Part shown: positions 1-7,862 of the stretch, in pieces
How the letters are laid out: each line of letters opens with the position of its first letter
Numbering within the stretch: the stretch's first letter is position 1
Assembly (NCBI GenBank): GCA_031551695.1
Contig: JAVBNG010000003.1
Location: 41,599-105,598, forward strand
Length of the DNA: 64,000 nt
Direction: 5' to 3'
Origin: JAAYCI01 sp031551695
Lineage (GTDB): Bacteria > Bacillota > Clostridia > Oscillospirales > Ruminococcaceae
The notes under the pieces: generated by a model
What the model saw: the letters and a program-made list of their open reading frames with translations, nothing else
Told to the model about the DNA's origin: nothing
The model's database searches: none
Made by a program: the position numbers and the translations under genes

Positions 1-862
1 CATCCCGAAAACCATTTGCTGCCGGTTCAACCCCGGCGGCGATTTTGCCATACACAACCAAATTATGGACAGCCCGAAGGATGCGAAGTATGGCTTTACC
101 AAAGCGCAGCTGAAAGAGGGCTTTTTGGCGCTGAAGGCCAAGGGGGCTGAGCGTTTTGGCCTGCACGCCTTTTTGGCCAGCAACACCCTTGGCGGGGAGT
201 ATTACCCGGAGCTGGCGCGCATTTTGTTCGAGACCGCCGTGTGGCTGAAAACCGAAACCGGCATTGGGGTGAGCTTTATTAATCTGTCCGGCGGCGTGGG
301 GGTGGATTATTCCCCCGAGGATAAGCAGGAGGACATCGCGGCCATCGGCGAAGGGGTGCGGCGGCAGTTTGAAGCCGTGATGGTGCAGGCGGGCCTTGGC
401 GACGCGGCCATTTTTACGGAGCTGGGGCGCTTTGTGCTGGCGCCGAACGGCCAGATGGTGGCCTCCGTGTTGCACAAAAAGCACATTTACAAGGAATACT
501 TGGGCCTGGATGCTTGCGCCGCCAATCTGATGCGCCCGGCCATGTACGGCGCGTACCACCACATCACCGTAAGCGGCAAGGAAGACGCGCCGGCCACCCA
601 CACCTACGACGTGACAGGCAGTTTGTGCGAAAACAACGACAAATTTGCCATCGACCGCAAACTGCCGGAGGTGGACATCGGCGATTTGCTGGTGTTCCAC
701 GACACCGGGGCCCACGGCTTTGCCATGGGCTACAACTACAACGGCAAGCTGCGCAGCGCCGAGCTGCTGCTGAAAGAGGACGGCAGTGTGGAACTGATTC
801 GCCGGGCGGAGACGCCGGAGGATTATTTTGCCACGCTGGATGTGATAGGCGTGTTTAAATGA
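1..862 (+). CDS. lysA: Diaminopimelate decarboxylase, 3' part (5' end outside window)
   Basis: PLP enzyme that decarboxylates meso-diaminopimelate to L-lysine in the cytoplasm. The frame is open from base 2, so the N-terminal barrel with the PLP lysine lies upstream of the window. Visible family features are a RFNPGGDF stretch at the start, the glycine-rich LSGGVGVDYSPE phosphate-binding segment, ELGRFVLAPNG, and near the C-terminus GSLCENNDKFA followed by DTGAHGFAMGYNYNG. The C-E-x-x-D core replaces the more usual CESGD, a variant I associate with one branch of the family. The stop overlaps the next start (ATGA at 859-862), so the two are probably co-transcribed. Confident about the family; the exact substrate rests on homology. 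Confidence 0.88.
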   Translation, partial: IPKTICCRFNPGGDFAIHNQIMDSPKDAKYGFTKAQLKEGFLALKAKGAERFGLHAFLASNTLGGEYYPELARILFETAVWLKTETGIGVSFINLSGGVGVDYSPEDKQEDIAAIGEGVRRQFEAVMVQAGLGDAAIFTELGRFVLAPNGQMVASVLHKKHIYKEYLGLDACAANLMRPAMYGAYHHITVSGKEDAPATHTYDVTGSLCENNDKFAIDRKLPEVDIGDLLVFHDTGAHGFAMGYNYNGKLRSAELLLKEDGSVELIRRAETPEDYFATLDVIGVFK

Positions 863-1241
863 GCGAAGGCAAAACAGAAAATGACATGACTGCGGCACTG
901 GGCGCCCTGGCCGACATGATAAGCCGCAGCGAAAAAGCACAGCAAAAATTTGCGCCGGGCACCTCCCAGCACACGCTGCAAAAAACCGCATTGCCGCGCT
1001 GCGCATTGCCGCGGCGCTGGTGGCGCGTGAACGGGATGGGAACGATGATTCCAATAACGCTTCGGCGGAATTTACAAAAGAAGAGCTGGAACGTGCGGTG
1101 GCGCCGCTCACCTCGCTCATCGGCAAAAGTGAAAAGGCAAAAGCAAAGCTGGCGGAGGGCAGTTGGCAGCACGCCATGCTGGACAAAAACCTGCGGGCGC
1201 TTTCTGTTGCCATGAAGCCGCTTTCTAGTACAAGCACGTAA
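859..1241 (+). pseudogene. Duplicated-unit hypothetical protein split by an apparent frameshift
   Basis: The ATG at 859 overlaps the lysA stop. Frame 1 reads sensibly to about base 984 (SRSEKAQQKFAPGTSQHTLQ), and then the sensible protein continues in another frame to the stop at 1239-1241. The switch falls on a run of six A at 980-985; one extra A would restore a single frame of about 127 residues. The restored protein contains two similar units: SEKAQQKF..TSQHTLQKNRIAALRIA and SEKAKAKL..SWQHAMLDKNLRALSVA. That internal repeat is what shows both halves belong together. No canonical -1 slippery heptamer sits in the right frame, so a real single-base deletion or a sequencing or assembly error is likelier than programmed shifting. 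Function unknown. Confidence 0.6.
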
Positions 1242-1302
1242 CGCTTGTGCTTGGGCTATGTGTGTAACATGTGCGTCCTCGCTGCAGGCGGGGCGAAACC
1301 GC

Positions 1303-1331
1303 TTGACAAGGCGCGCCCTGTTTGGTACGAT
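1303..1331 (+). promoter_or_regulatory. Sigma-A type promoter for the riboswitch-metK unit
   Basis: TTGACA at 1303-1308 and TACGAT at 1326-1331 are separated by 17 bp. They lie just upstream of the S-box aptamer, where the transcript should start. Confidence 0.75.
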
Positions 1332-1353
1332 ATATCTCGACAAAAGAATAGTG

Positions 1354-1446
1354 CTTATCAAGAGCGGCTGAGGGACCAGGCCCTGTGAAGCCCGGCAACC
1401 TGTTTTTACAAGGTGCCAATTCCTGCGGGAAATCCCGAAAGATAAG
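1354..1446 (+). promoter_or_regulatory. SAM-I (S-box) riboswitch aptamer
   Basis: The closing P1 arms are CTTATCAAGAG at the 5' side and GAAAGATAAG at the 3' side. Between them are the conserved S-box segments GGCTGAGGGA, CCCTGTGAAGCCCGGCAACC and GGTGCCAATTCCTGC. The aptamer binds S-adenosylmethionine; when SAM is plentiful the downstream terminator forms. Its position upstream of SAM synthetase fits feedback control. Confidence 0.95.
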
Positions 1447-1454
1447 TGTGTGAG

Positions 1455-1485
1455 TAGCGCACGGGTTTCCGGGCGCTATTTTTTT
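1455..1485 (+). terminator. Riboswitch expression-platform terminator
   Basis: TAGCGC (1455-1460) pairs with GCGCTA (1473-1478), with an inner CGG/CCG stem, followed by seven T (1479-1485). It sits between the aptamer and metK, as expected for a SAM-induced off-switch. Confidence 0.85.
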
Positions 1486-1537
1486 GCCGTTTCCGCACGA
1501 AACAGCAAAAAAACGACGAAAGAAAGAGGAATGAAAA

Positions 1538-2686
1538 ATGGCAAAAAGACTGTTTACCAGCGAAAGCGTGACGGAAGGGCATCCGGATAAAATTTGCGAC
1601 CAAATTTCCGACGCGATTTTGGACGCGATTTTGGCGGAGGACCCGGATGGCCGCGTGGCCTGCGAAGTGACGGCAAACACGGGCGTTGTGTATGTGATGG
1701 GCGAAATTACCACCAGCTGCTATGTGGACATTCCGTCCATTGTGCGCGACGTGGTGAAAAACATCGGCTACACCCGCGCAAAGTACGGCTTTGACAACGA
1801 GACCTGCGCAGTCATCGTCTCCGTGAAGGAGCAAAGCCCGGACATCGCCATGGGCGTGAACCCCGGCGGCGCGGGCGACCAGGGCATGATGTTTGGCTAT
1901 GCGTGCGACGAAACGCCGGAACTGATGCCCATGCCCATCAGCCTGGCGCAAAAGCTGGCAAAACAACTGACCAAGGTGCGCAAGGAAGAGACCCTCGATT
2001 ACCTGCGGCCGGACGGCAAAAGCCAGGTGACCATCGAATACGACGGCGATGTGCCCGTGCGGGTGGACACCGTTGTCATTTCCTCCCAGCATTCGCCTGA
2101 GGTGGACATCGAGACATTGCGCAAGGACATCACCGAAAAGGTGATCAAACCCATCATCCCGGCAAACATGATGGACGAAAACACGAAAATATACATCAAC
2201 CCCACCGGGCGCTTTTGCACCGGCGGCCCGCAGGGAGACAGCGGCCTTACCGGGCGCAAGATCATCGTGGACACATACGGCGGCTACGCCCGCCACGGCG
2301 GCGGCGCTTTCAGCGGCAAGGACCCGACGAAGGTGGACCGCAGCGCGGCCTATGCTGCCCGCTGGGTGGCCAAAAACGTGGTGGCCGCGGGCCTTGCCAA
2401 GCGCTGTGAGGTGCAGCTGGCCTACGCCATCGGCGTGGCCGAGCCGGTGAGCGTGATGGTGGACACATTCGGCACGGGCGCCGTGGCGGACGACGTGATT
2501 GAAAAAGCGGTGGGCCAGGTGTTCGACCTGAAGCCCCAGGCCATCATCCGCGACCTTGGCCTGCAAAAGCCCATTTACCGCCAGCTTGCCGCCTACGGCC
2601 ACCTTGGCCGTGAGGACTTGGATGTGGCGTGGGAGAAAACGGACAAGGCGGACGCGCTGAAGGCCGCCGTGGAGAAGCTGAAATAA
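1538..2686 (+). CDS. metK: S-adenosylmethionine synthetase
   Basis: Makes SAM from methionine and ATP in the cytosol. The protein has 382 residues, normal for the family. The N-terminus carries FTSESVTEGHPDKICDQISD (ATP-binding GHPDK), then the GAGDQG motif, and near residue 260 GGGAFSGKDPTKVDRSAAY, the glycine-rich phosphate loop. An AGAAAGAGGA ribosome-binding site precedes the ATG. The upstream S-box riboswitch means expression should fall when SAM accumulates. recD2 begins one base after the stop, so the riboswitch transcript probably carries recD2 and comF as well. Confidence 0.97.
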   Translation: MAKRLFTSESVTEGHPDKICDQISDAILDAILAEDPDGRVACEVTANTGVVYVMGEITTSCYVDIPSIVRDVVKNIGYTRAKYGFDNETCAVIVSVKEQSPDIAMGVNPGGAGDQGMMFGYACDETPELMPMPISLAQKLAKQLTKVRKEETLDYLRPDGKSQVTIEYDGDVPVRVDTVVISSQHSPEVDIETLRKDITEKVIKPIIPANMMDENTKIYINPTGRFCTGGPQGDSGLTGRKIIVDTYGGYARHGGGAFSGKDPTKVDRSAAYAARWVAKNVVAAGLAKRCEVQLAYAIGVAEPVSVMVDTFGTGAVADDVIEKAVGQVFDLKPQAIIRDLGLQKPIYRQLAAYGHLGREDLDVAWEKTDKADALKAAVEKLK

Positions 2687-2687
2687 A

Positions 2688-4952
2688 ATGTACGACAGCG
2701 AATACACCGACACAAAAAAAGCCCGGCTGGAAGGGCCGGTGGTGGACGTTGCCTACCGCAACGACGACACCGGCTTTGCCGTGGTATCCGTGGGCATTCC
2801 CGCTACGGGCGGCGTGATGACGGCCGTGGGCGTGATGCCCGGCGTGGCCGTGGCCGAAAGCGTGGCGGTGCTGGGCGAATTTGTGGAGCACGAGGACTAT
2901 GGCCGGCAGTTTTCGGTGGAAAGCTGCCGCTACACCGTGCCTGAAACGGAAACGGAAATACTGGCCTACCTGCAAAGCGGCGTGCTGCCCGGAATCACCC
3001 GGGCGGACGCTTTTGCGTTGGTGAAAAAATTTGGGGAACGCAGCCTTGAATTTTTGGCCTGCGCGCCGGAAAAACTGGCGGAGGTGCCGGGCCTTTCCCG
3101 CAAGGACGTCGAGGCCGCCCACAGACGCTATATCGATATTTTCGATATGCGGGAGAACATTGCCAATTTGGCCGCCCTTGGTTTTTCCCCCGCCGAGGCC
3201 GTGGCCCTGCATGCCTTTTACGGCAACGAGGTGGGCGAGGTTTTGAACCGCAACCCTTATGTGGTGTGCCAAAACCCGCTGCATTTAAGCGTGAAGCGGG
3301 CGGATCTGGTTGCCGGGGGCGTGCAGTTCGAGAGCGAGGGCAACGAGCGGCTGCGCGCCATTGTGCTGCACAGCCTGCGCGGCTTTGTCACCCACCAGCA
3401 CACCTGCGCGCCGGATATCAAGCTGGTGAACCAGGCCGCGGCGGAGTTCACCGTGCCGGTGGAAGCGGCCGAGGCGGCCTTGGCGGAGCTGGTGGGAGAG
3501 GGCGAAGTGTTTTCCGTCGATTTTGACCAGGGAACGTATATTTATCTGCCGGAGTTTTTAGAGGCGGAGACGGACGCGGCCCTGCGGCTTTTGGCCATTG
3601 CGCGGGGAGACTTCACGCCCCCGGCCAACATGGCGGCGCTGATGCGCGCGCTGGAGGCGGAAAGCGGCATCCACTATGCCAAAAACCAACGGAAAGCCAT
3701 TGAGACGGCCATGGAAAACGGCGCCATCATCATTACCGGCGGCCCCGGCACGGGCAAAACGACGGCGCTGAACGCCATCATTACCCTGTTTGAAAGCGGC
3801 GCCCAGCGCGTGATGCTGGCGGCGCCTACCGGCCGCGCCGCCAAGCGCATGAGCGAACTGACCGGCCGCAAAGCGCAGACCATCCACCGCCTTTTGGAAG
3901 TGGACCAGAAGTTTGATATGGGGGTGCCGCGATTCAAACGCAACGAGCAAAACCCGCTGAAATGCGACGTGGTGATCGTGGACGAGATGAGTATGATGGA
4001 CGCCATGCTGTTCGACAGCCTGCTGCACGCATTACGCCCGGGCTGCCGCCTTGTGATGGTGGGCGACGCGGACCAGCTGCCCAGCGTGAGCGCGGGCAAC
4101 GTGCTGCCGGGCATCACGGCCAGTTTGACGGTGCCGGTGGTGAAGCTGGACGAAGTGTTCCGCCAGAGCGCCGAAAGCCTGATTGTTACCAACGCCCACG
4201 GCGTTTTGAAGGGTAAAACGCCGAGGAGCGGTGGAAAAAAAGACGATTTTTTCTTTATGCAGGGGTACGATGCCTACGACGCGCTGGACACCATCTGCCA
4301 GGTGGTGGGCACGCGGCTGCCGAAAGCTTTTGGCTTTTCGCCCATGGCGGATATCCAAGTATTGTGCCCCGGGCGCTATGGCGAACTTGGCACGGAAGCG
4401 GTGGGCAAAAAGCTGCAGGCCGTGCTGAACCCGCCCGCCGAGGGCAAGCCGGAGATTAAGCTGAACGACCGTGTGCTGCGCCTGGGCGACAAGGTGATGC
4501 ACGTGGTGAACAATTACGACATCCCCTTTACCCGCACGGACGGCGAGCCGGGAGAGGGCGCGTTCAACGGCGACATCGGGGTGATAGAGGAGATAGACCC
4601 GCGCGGCATGACGCTGACAGTGCTGGCGGAGGACCGCCACGTGCACTACGCCCGGGAGCATTTGCGTCAACTGGAACCCGCCTACGCCGTGACGGTGCAC
4701 AAAAGCCAGGGCAGCGAGTTTGAGGCGGTGATTTTGACAGTGGCGGGCGTGCCGCCGCTGCTGCGCACGCGCAATTTGCTGTACACGGGCATTACCCGTG
4801 CAAAAAAGCTGTGCATTTTGGTGGGAGACGAAAAAACGCTGGCCATCATGGTGCGCAACGACAGGCAAAACGAGCGGTACTCCTGCTTCGACGCGTTTTT
4901 GCGCTTTGGCGACGAGGCGCGGTACCACATCAGCGGGGGTGAGGGATTTTGA
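2688..4952 (+). CDS. recD2: RecD2-type SF1B DNA helicase
   Basis: A 754-residue ATP-dependent 5'-3' DNA helicase of the RecD2 family, the RecBC-independent form found in Firmicutes. The N-terminal OB-like part and the helix-hairpin-helix region (around VLPGITRADAFALVKKFGE) precede Walker A GGPGTGKTT at about residue 351. Walker B/motif II is VIVDEMSMMD, motif III is VGDADQLPSVSAGNVL, and a late motif VTVHKSQGSEF and YTGITRAKK end the second RecA-like fold. It starts one base after metK and its stop overlaps the TTG start of comF, so it is part of the riboswitch operon. The role is likely DNA repair or replication-fork maintenance. Confidence 0.93.
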   Translation: MYDSEYTDTKKARLEGPVVDVAYRNDDTGFAVVSVGIPATGGVMTAVGVMPGVAVAESVAVLGEFVEHEDYGRQFSVESCRYTVPETETEILAYLQSGVLPGITRADAFALVKKFGERSLEFLACAPEKLAEVPGLSRKDVEAAHRRYIDIFDMRENIANLAALGFSPAEAVALHAFYGNEVGEVLNRNPYVVCQNPLHLSVKRADLVAGGVQFESEGNERLRAIVLHSLRGFVTHQHTCAPDIKLVNQAAAEFTVPVEAAEAALAELVGEGEVFSVDFDQGTYIYLPEFLEAETDAALRLLAIARGDFTPPANMAALMRALEAESGIHYAKNQRKAIETAMENGAIIITGGPGTGKTTALNAIITLFESGAQRVMLAAPTGRAAKRMSELTGRKAQTIHRLLEVDQKFDMGVPRFKRNEQNPLKCDVVIVDEMSMMDAMLFDSLLHALRPGCRLVMVGDADQLPSVSAGNVLPGITASLTVPVVKLDEVFRQSAESLIVTNAHGVLKGKTPRSGGKKDDFFFMQGYDAYDALDTICQVVGTRLPKAFGFSPMADIQVLCPGRYGELGTEAVGKKLQAVLNPPAEGKPEIKLNDRVLRLGDKVMHVVNNYDIPFTRTDGEPGEGAFNGDIGVIEEIDPRGMTLTVLAEDRHVHYAREHLRQLEPAYAVTVHKSQGSEFEAVILTVAGVPPLLRTRNLLYTGITRAKKLCILVGDEKTLAIMVRNDRQNERYSCFDAFLRFGDEARYHISGGEGF

Positions 4953-5677
4953 AGGCCGCCATTGGGTTTGCCGCCGTCAAAAACGGCCTGCTGAATTTGC
5001 TGTACCCGGCGCGCTGCCCGTGGTGCGGCAATGTGGTGGGCTTTGGCGCGTGCGAAAGCTGTGACGGCGCGCTGAGAGAGATTTTACTGGATGGCGAGAA
5101 TCTGGATTTGCCCGCGCGGGGCGAAGGCGGTATTGAGGAAGCGTACGCTTGCTACCGCTATGAATATCCGGCGCGGGACGGCTTGCTGCGGCTGAAGTTC
5201 GAGGGGCAGCGGGGCGGTGTGGCGGTTTTTGGCGGGCGGATGGCGAAGACATTTGTTTTCTGCAAAATGGCGGGGCGGTACGGCTGCATCGTACCGGTGC
5301 CGGTGTCGCCCGGCACCATGCGAAGGCGCGGCTACAACCAAAGCGCCCTGCTGGCGGAAGAACTGGCAAAGCGCGTGGGTGTTCCGCTGGAAACCGGCGT
5401 GCTGGAAAAAAGCATGGAGACGGAGCAGCAGATGCTGCTGGACAGGGAAGCCCGCCTGCAAAACGTAAAAGGGGCCTACCGCGTGGCAGGCTCCGAAAAA
5501 ATTGCGGGCAAACGGGTGCTGCTGGTGGACGACGTGGCGACCACCGGCAGCACGCTGAACGAATGCGCCGCCACGCTGAAGGCGGCGGGCGCGGTGCAAG
5601 TGGACGCACTGTGCCTGTGTGCGGCCGGGCACCGGCCTACAAATATCCGTCCAACCGGGATTCGATCGCTTCAATGA
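4949..5677 (+). CDS. comF: ComF-family phosphoribosyltransferase-like protein
   Basis: A 242-residue protein with an N-terminal zinc-ribbon type cysteine cluster (CPWC and CESC, residues about 22-38), the central SPGTMRRRGYNQSALLAEELA segment typical of ComF, and a PRPP-binding loop VLLVDDVATTGST near residue 195. ComF proteins are linked to natural transformation and DNA uptake, although many clostridia keep the gene without known competence. Translation probably starts at the TTG at 4949, overlapping the recD2 stop. The 3' end overlaps the convergent polyphosphate kinase gene by about 41 bases. Confidence 0.9.
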   Translation: MKAAIGFAAVKNGLLNLLYPARCPWCGNVVGFGACESCDGALREILLDGENLDLPARGEGGIEEAYACYRYEYPARDGLLRLKFEGQRGGVAVFGGRMAKTFVFCKMAGRYGCIVPVPVSPGTMRRRGYNQSALLAEELAKRVGVPLETGVLEKSMETEQQMLLDREARLQNVKGAYRVAGSEKIAGKRVLLVDDVATTGSTLNECAATLKAAGAVQVDALCLCAAGHRPTNIRPTGIRSLQ

Positions 5678-7166
5678 CAGTCTTCATCACTTTGATGCGG
5701 GCGTATTTTTTGTCTTGGCTCTCCACAATGGTCCAGGGGGCGGCGGCGGTGCTGGTAAGGCGCAGCATATCGTTGATGGCGGCTTCATACAGGTCCCATT
5801 TTTCGCGGTTGCGCCAGTCTTCGTCCGTCAATTTCCAGTTTTTCTCAGGGTCGTCCTTGCGGGCGTTGAAGCGGCGCAGCTGTTCGTCCTTGTCTATTTG
5901 CAGCCAGAACTTCAGCACCACCGCGCCCCAGCGGGCCAGCTCCTGCTCAAACTCGTTGATCTCCCGGTACGCCCGCTGCCATTCGTCCGGCCGGGCAAAA
6001 CCCTCGACGCGCTCTACCATCACACGGCCGTACCACGTGCGGTCAAAAATGGCGATGTGCCCGTCTCTGGGCAGATGTGCCCAAAACCGCCACAGGAACG
6101 GGTGGGAAAGCTCCGTGGGGGTAGGCGAGGCAATGGGCACCACGTCATAGCCGCGCGGGTCAAGGCCGGAGGTGAGCCGGCGGATATTGCCGCCTTTGCC
6201 CGCCGCGTCCCAGCCCTCATAGGCGATGATGACGGGGATCTTGTTTTGGTAGATCTCGTTGTGCAGCCGGGCCAGGCGTTTTCGGCATTTTTTCAGCTCC
6301 TGCTCGTATTTTTCGTCGGCCAGCGTGTCTGTAAGGGGCACGTCGGCCAGGGTAGGCATGCGCAGCAGGGAAAAATCCCCGCCGGAGAGGGCGGTTTCAT
6401 CCACGGCGGCGGGGCCGGCTGCTTTTTGCTCCGCAAAGGCCTTGTCCGCCGCTTCTTTTTTCTCCAGCGCGGCGGTGATGGAATCGACAAGGATGCCATA
6501 CACCTCTGCCAGGGCCCCCTGGCGGTCGCCGCCGCACACAATGTGCCAGCGGGCGCTTTGGGTGTTAGTGGCCTCCAGCATTTCATCATAGGCCTTGAAA
6601 AACTCATGGTAACGGCGGTTGCGTGCATAGTTGTGGGCGTCCACACGCCAGGCCGTGTTTTTCTTGGCGGCAAGCTTGTCGAACCGCTGCTTTTGCTGCT
6701 TTTTGCCGATGTGCAGGAAAATTTTTATGATGAGGGTGCCGTCGTTCGCCAGTTGGCGCTCAAAGGTGTTAATTTCGCCAAGGCGGCGCATAGTACTTTT
6801 GCGGCCGGCGCCCTGTTCCATCCAGCCGGTGATGACCTCGGGATACCAGCTCCGGTCGTAAATGCCCATGATGCCCCGCGGGGGCAGGCTGTTCCAGTGC
6901 CGCCACAAAAAGGGCTTGCGCGCTTCGTCGGGCGTTGGGGCAAGGGTGCTTTTGGACTGGAAGTTGCGCGGGTCCAGCGTCAACACGATATCCGAAAGCA
7001 CGCAGCCTTTGCCGGCGGCGCTCCAGCCCTCCAGCAAAATGACAACAGGCAGCTTTTCGTCTTTCACCCGGTGCTGCAGGTTGGAAAGCTGTTTCCGCAG
7101 GGGCTCGATTTTTTGCTTGTAATCCTCTTTGGAAATGGTTTTTGTCAGGTCGGCGTTTTCCAGCAA
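5637..7166 (-). CDS. Two-domain polyphosphate kinase 2 (polyphosphate:AMP phosphotransferase type)
   Basis: Transfers phosphate between polyphosphate and nucleotides. Two tandem PPK2 units are present, each with its own Walker A: GWSAAGKG (residues 47-54) and GWDAAGKG (about 318-325). Each is followed by the family lid sequences (FLWRHWNSLPPRGIMGIYDRSWY and FLWRFWAHLPRDGHIAIFDRTWY, quoted in part). Double-domain members are usually AMP phosphotransferases (pap). An open frame continues upstream to 7289, but that part is low in quality and overlaps a promoter-like TACAAT. I place the start at TTG 7166 because an AAGAAGGTG ribosome site precedes it and the protein then begins LENADLTKTIS as in relatives. 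It converges on comF. Confidence 0.88.
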   Translation of the reverse strand: MLENADLTKTISKEDYKQKIEPLRKQLSNLQHRVKDEKLPVVILLEGWSAAGKGCVLSDIVLTLDPRNFQSKSTLAPTPDEARKPFLWRHWNSLPPRGIMGIYDRSWYPEVITGWMEQGAGRKSTMRRLGEINTFERQLANDGTLIIKIFLHIGKKQQKQRFDKLAAKKNTAWRVDAHNYARNRRYHEFFKAYDEMLEATNTQSARWHIVCGGDRQGALAEVYGILVDSITAALEKKEAADKAFAEQKAAGPAAVDETALSGGDFSLLRMPTLADVPLTDTLADEKYEQELKKCRKRLARLHNEIYQNKIPVIIAYEGWDAAGKGGNIRRLTSGLDPRGYDVVPIASPTPTELSHPFLWRFWAHLPRDGHIAIFDRTWYGRVMVERVEGFARPDEWQRAYREINEFEQELARWGAVVLKFWLQIDKDEQLRRFNARKDDPEKNWKLTDEDWRNREKWDLYEAAINDMLRLTSTAAAPWTIVESQDKKYARIKVMKTVIEAIESRLDGYL

Positions 7167-7305
7167 GGCAGACACCTTCTTTCCTGTAGCCACGGCCGTT
7201 TCTGGGGCGGCTATATTTGCGCTAATTGTACCATATTTTTTGGTTCGGCGGCAGAATGTGGCAAAAATTCTTTGGCAAATTTTTATCAAATCGAGCTGTT
7301 TTTAG

Positions 7306-7334
7306 TTGAAACAAGCGGCAAATTCCGATATAAT
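7306..7334 (+). promoter_or_regulatory. Promoter for the decarboxylase gamma/beta genes
   Basis: TTGAAA (7306-7311), a 17-bp spacer and TATAAT (7329-7334), 48 bases upstream of the start. A strong GGAGGAGG ribosome site follows at 7368-7375. Confidence 0.8.
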
Positions 7335-7382
7335 CTAATATGTTGATTTTGTGAAAACATTCCATTTGGAGGAGGCACACGT

Positions 7383-7850
7383 ATGTTTGGTAGTATGCCT
7401 GCGGCCGCCACGGCCGTTTTGGCCGCGCGCTGGGCGGCAGCAGCGGCTGCGCAAAAGCCGGAACCCGCCATTGCCACCGTTGTGGCAACGGGCCTGATAC
7501 TGGTGTTCGGCATTTTGTTTTTGCTGTATTTCATCCTGCTGGCGGAGGGCAGGCTGTTCACATCCTTGGACAAAAAGAAGACGGCAAAGGAAGAAGCACA
7601 AACTTCCGGCGTTGCATCCGCTACTCGGGCGCCGGTTGCCTCTGTGGCTGCGGCAACGGCGGCGCCTGCCGTGGGCGGCGGCTTGCAGCCCCATGTTGTG
7701 GCAGCCATTGCGGCCGCCGTGGCCGAAGCGGACGGCGGAAAATACACGGTTGCCTCCATTGTGCCGCTGGGCGGTGCCGGTGCGCCTGCCGCAAGCCGGC
7801 GCGGGCGCTGGGGCCAGGCCGGTGTGGTGCAGCACACCGAGCCGTTTTAA
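7383..7850 (+). CDS. Sodium-pump decarboxylase gamma-like subunit (OadG family)
   Basis: A 155-residue protein with one membrane helix (about residues 33-55, TVVATGLILVFGILFLLYFI), a charged juxtamembrane KKK segment and an Ala/Pro-rich linker. It ends in the short GGGLQPHVVAAIAAAVAEAD region seen in OadG-type gamma subunits. Gamma subunits hold the biotin-dependent decarboxylase complex together at the membrane. The beta-subunit gene starts 12 bases downstream and supports the call. No carboxyltransferase (alpha) or separate biotin carrier gene is nearby, so the substrate (oxaloacetate, methylmalonyl-CoA or glutaconyl-CoA) cannot be assigned. Confidence 0.8.
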   Translation: MFGSMPAAATAVLAARWAAAAAAQKPEPAIATVVATGLILVFGILFLLYFILLAEGRLFTSLDKKKTAKEEAQTSGVASATRAPVASVAAATAAPAVGGGLQPHVVAAIAAAVAEADGGKYTVASIVPLGGAGAPAASRRGRWGQAGVVQHTEPF

Positions 7851-7862
7851 GGGGGATGAGGA

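Noticed and set aside
980..985. Programmed -1 frameshift in the duplicated-unit ORF
   Set aside because: The codon phase (CAA AAA ACC) does not give a proper slippery heptamer and no clear stimulatory structure follows; an indel is simpler.
1231..1253. CAAGCAC/GTGCTTG hairpin after the duplicated-unit ORF as a terminator
   Set aside because: Stem is only seven bases with no T run following; not reported as a feature.
1406..2713. Long open frame on the minus strand opposite metK
   Set aside because: Composition is His/Val/Arg-rich antisense of a high-GC gene, with no family features; metK explains the region.
5619..7346. 575-codon open frame on the plus strand opposite the polyphosphate kinase gene
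   Set aside because: The minus strand carries two intact PPK2 domains; the plus frame shows only antisense-type composition.
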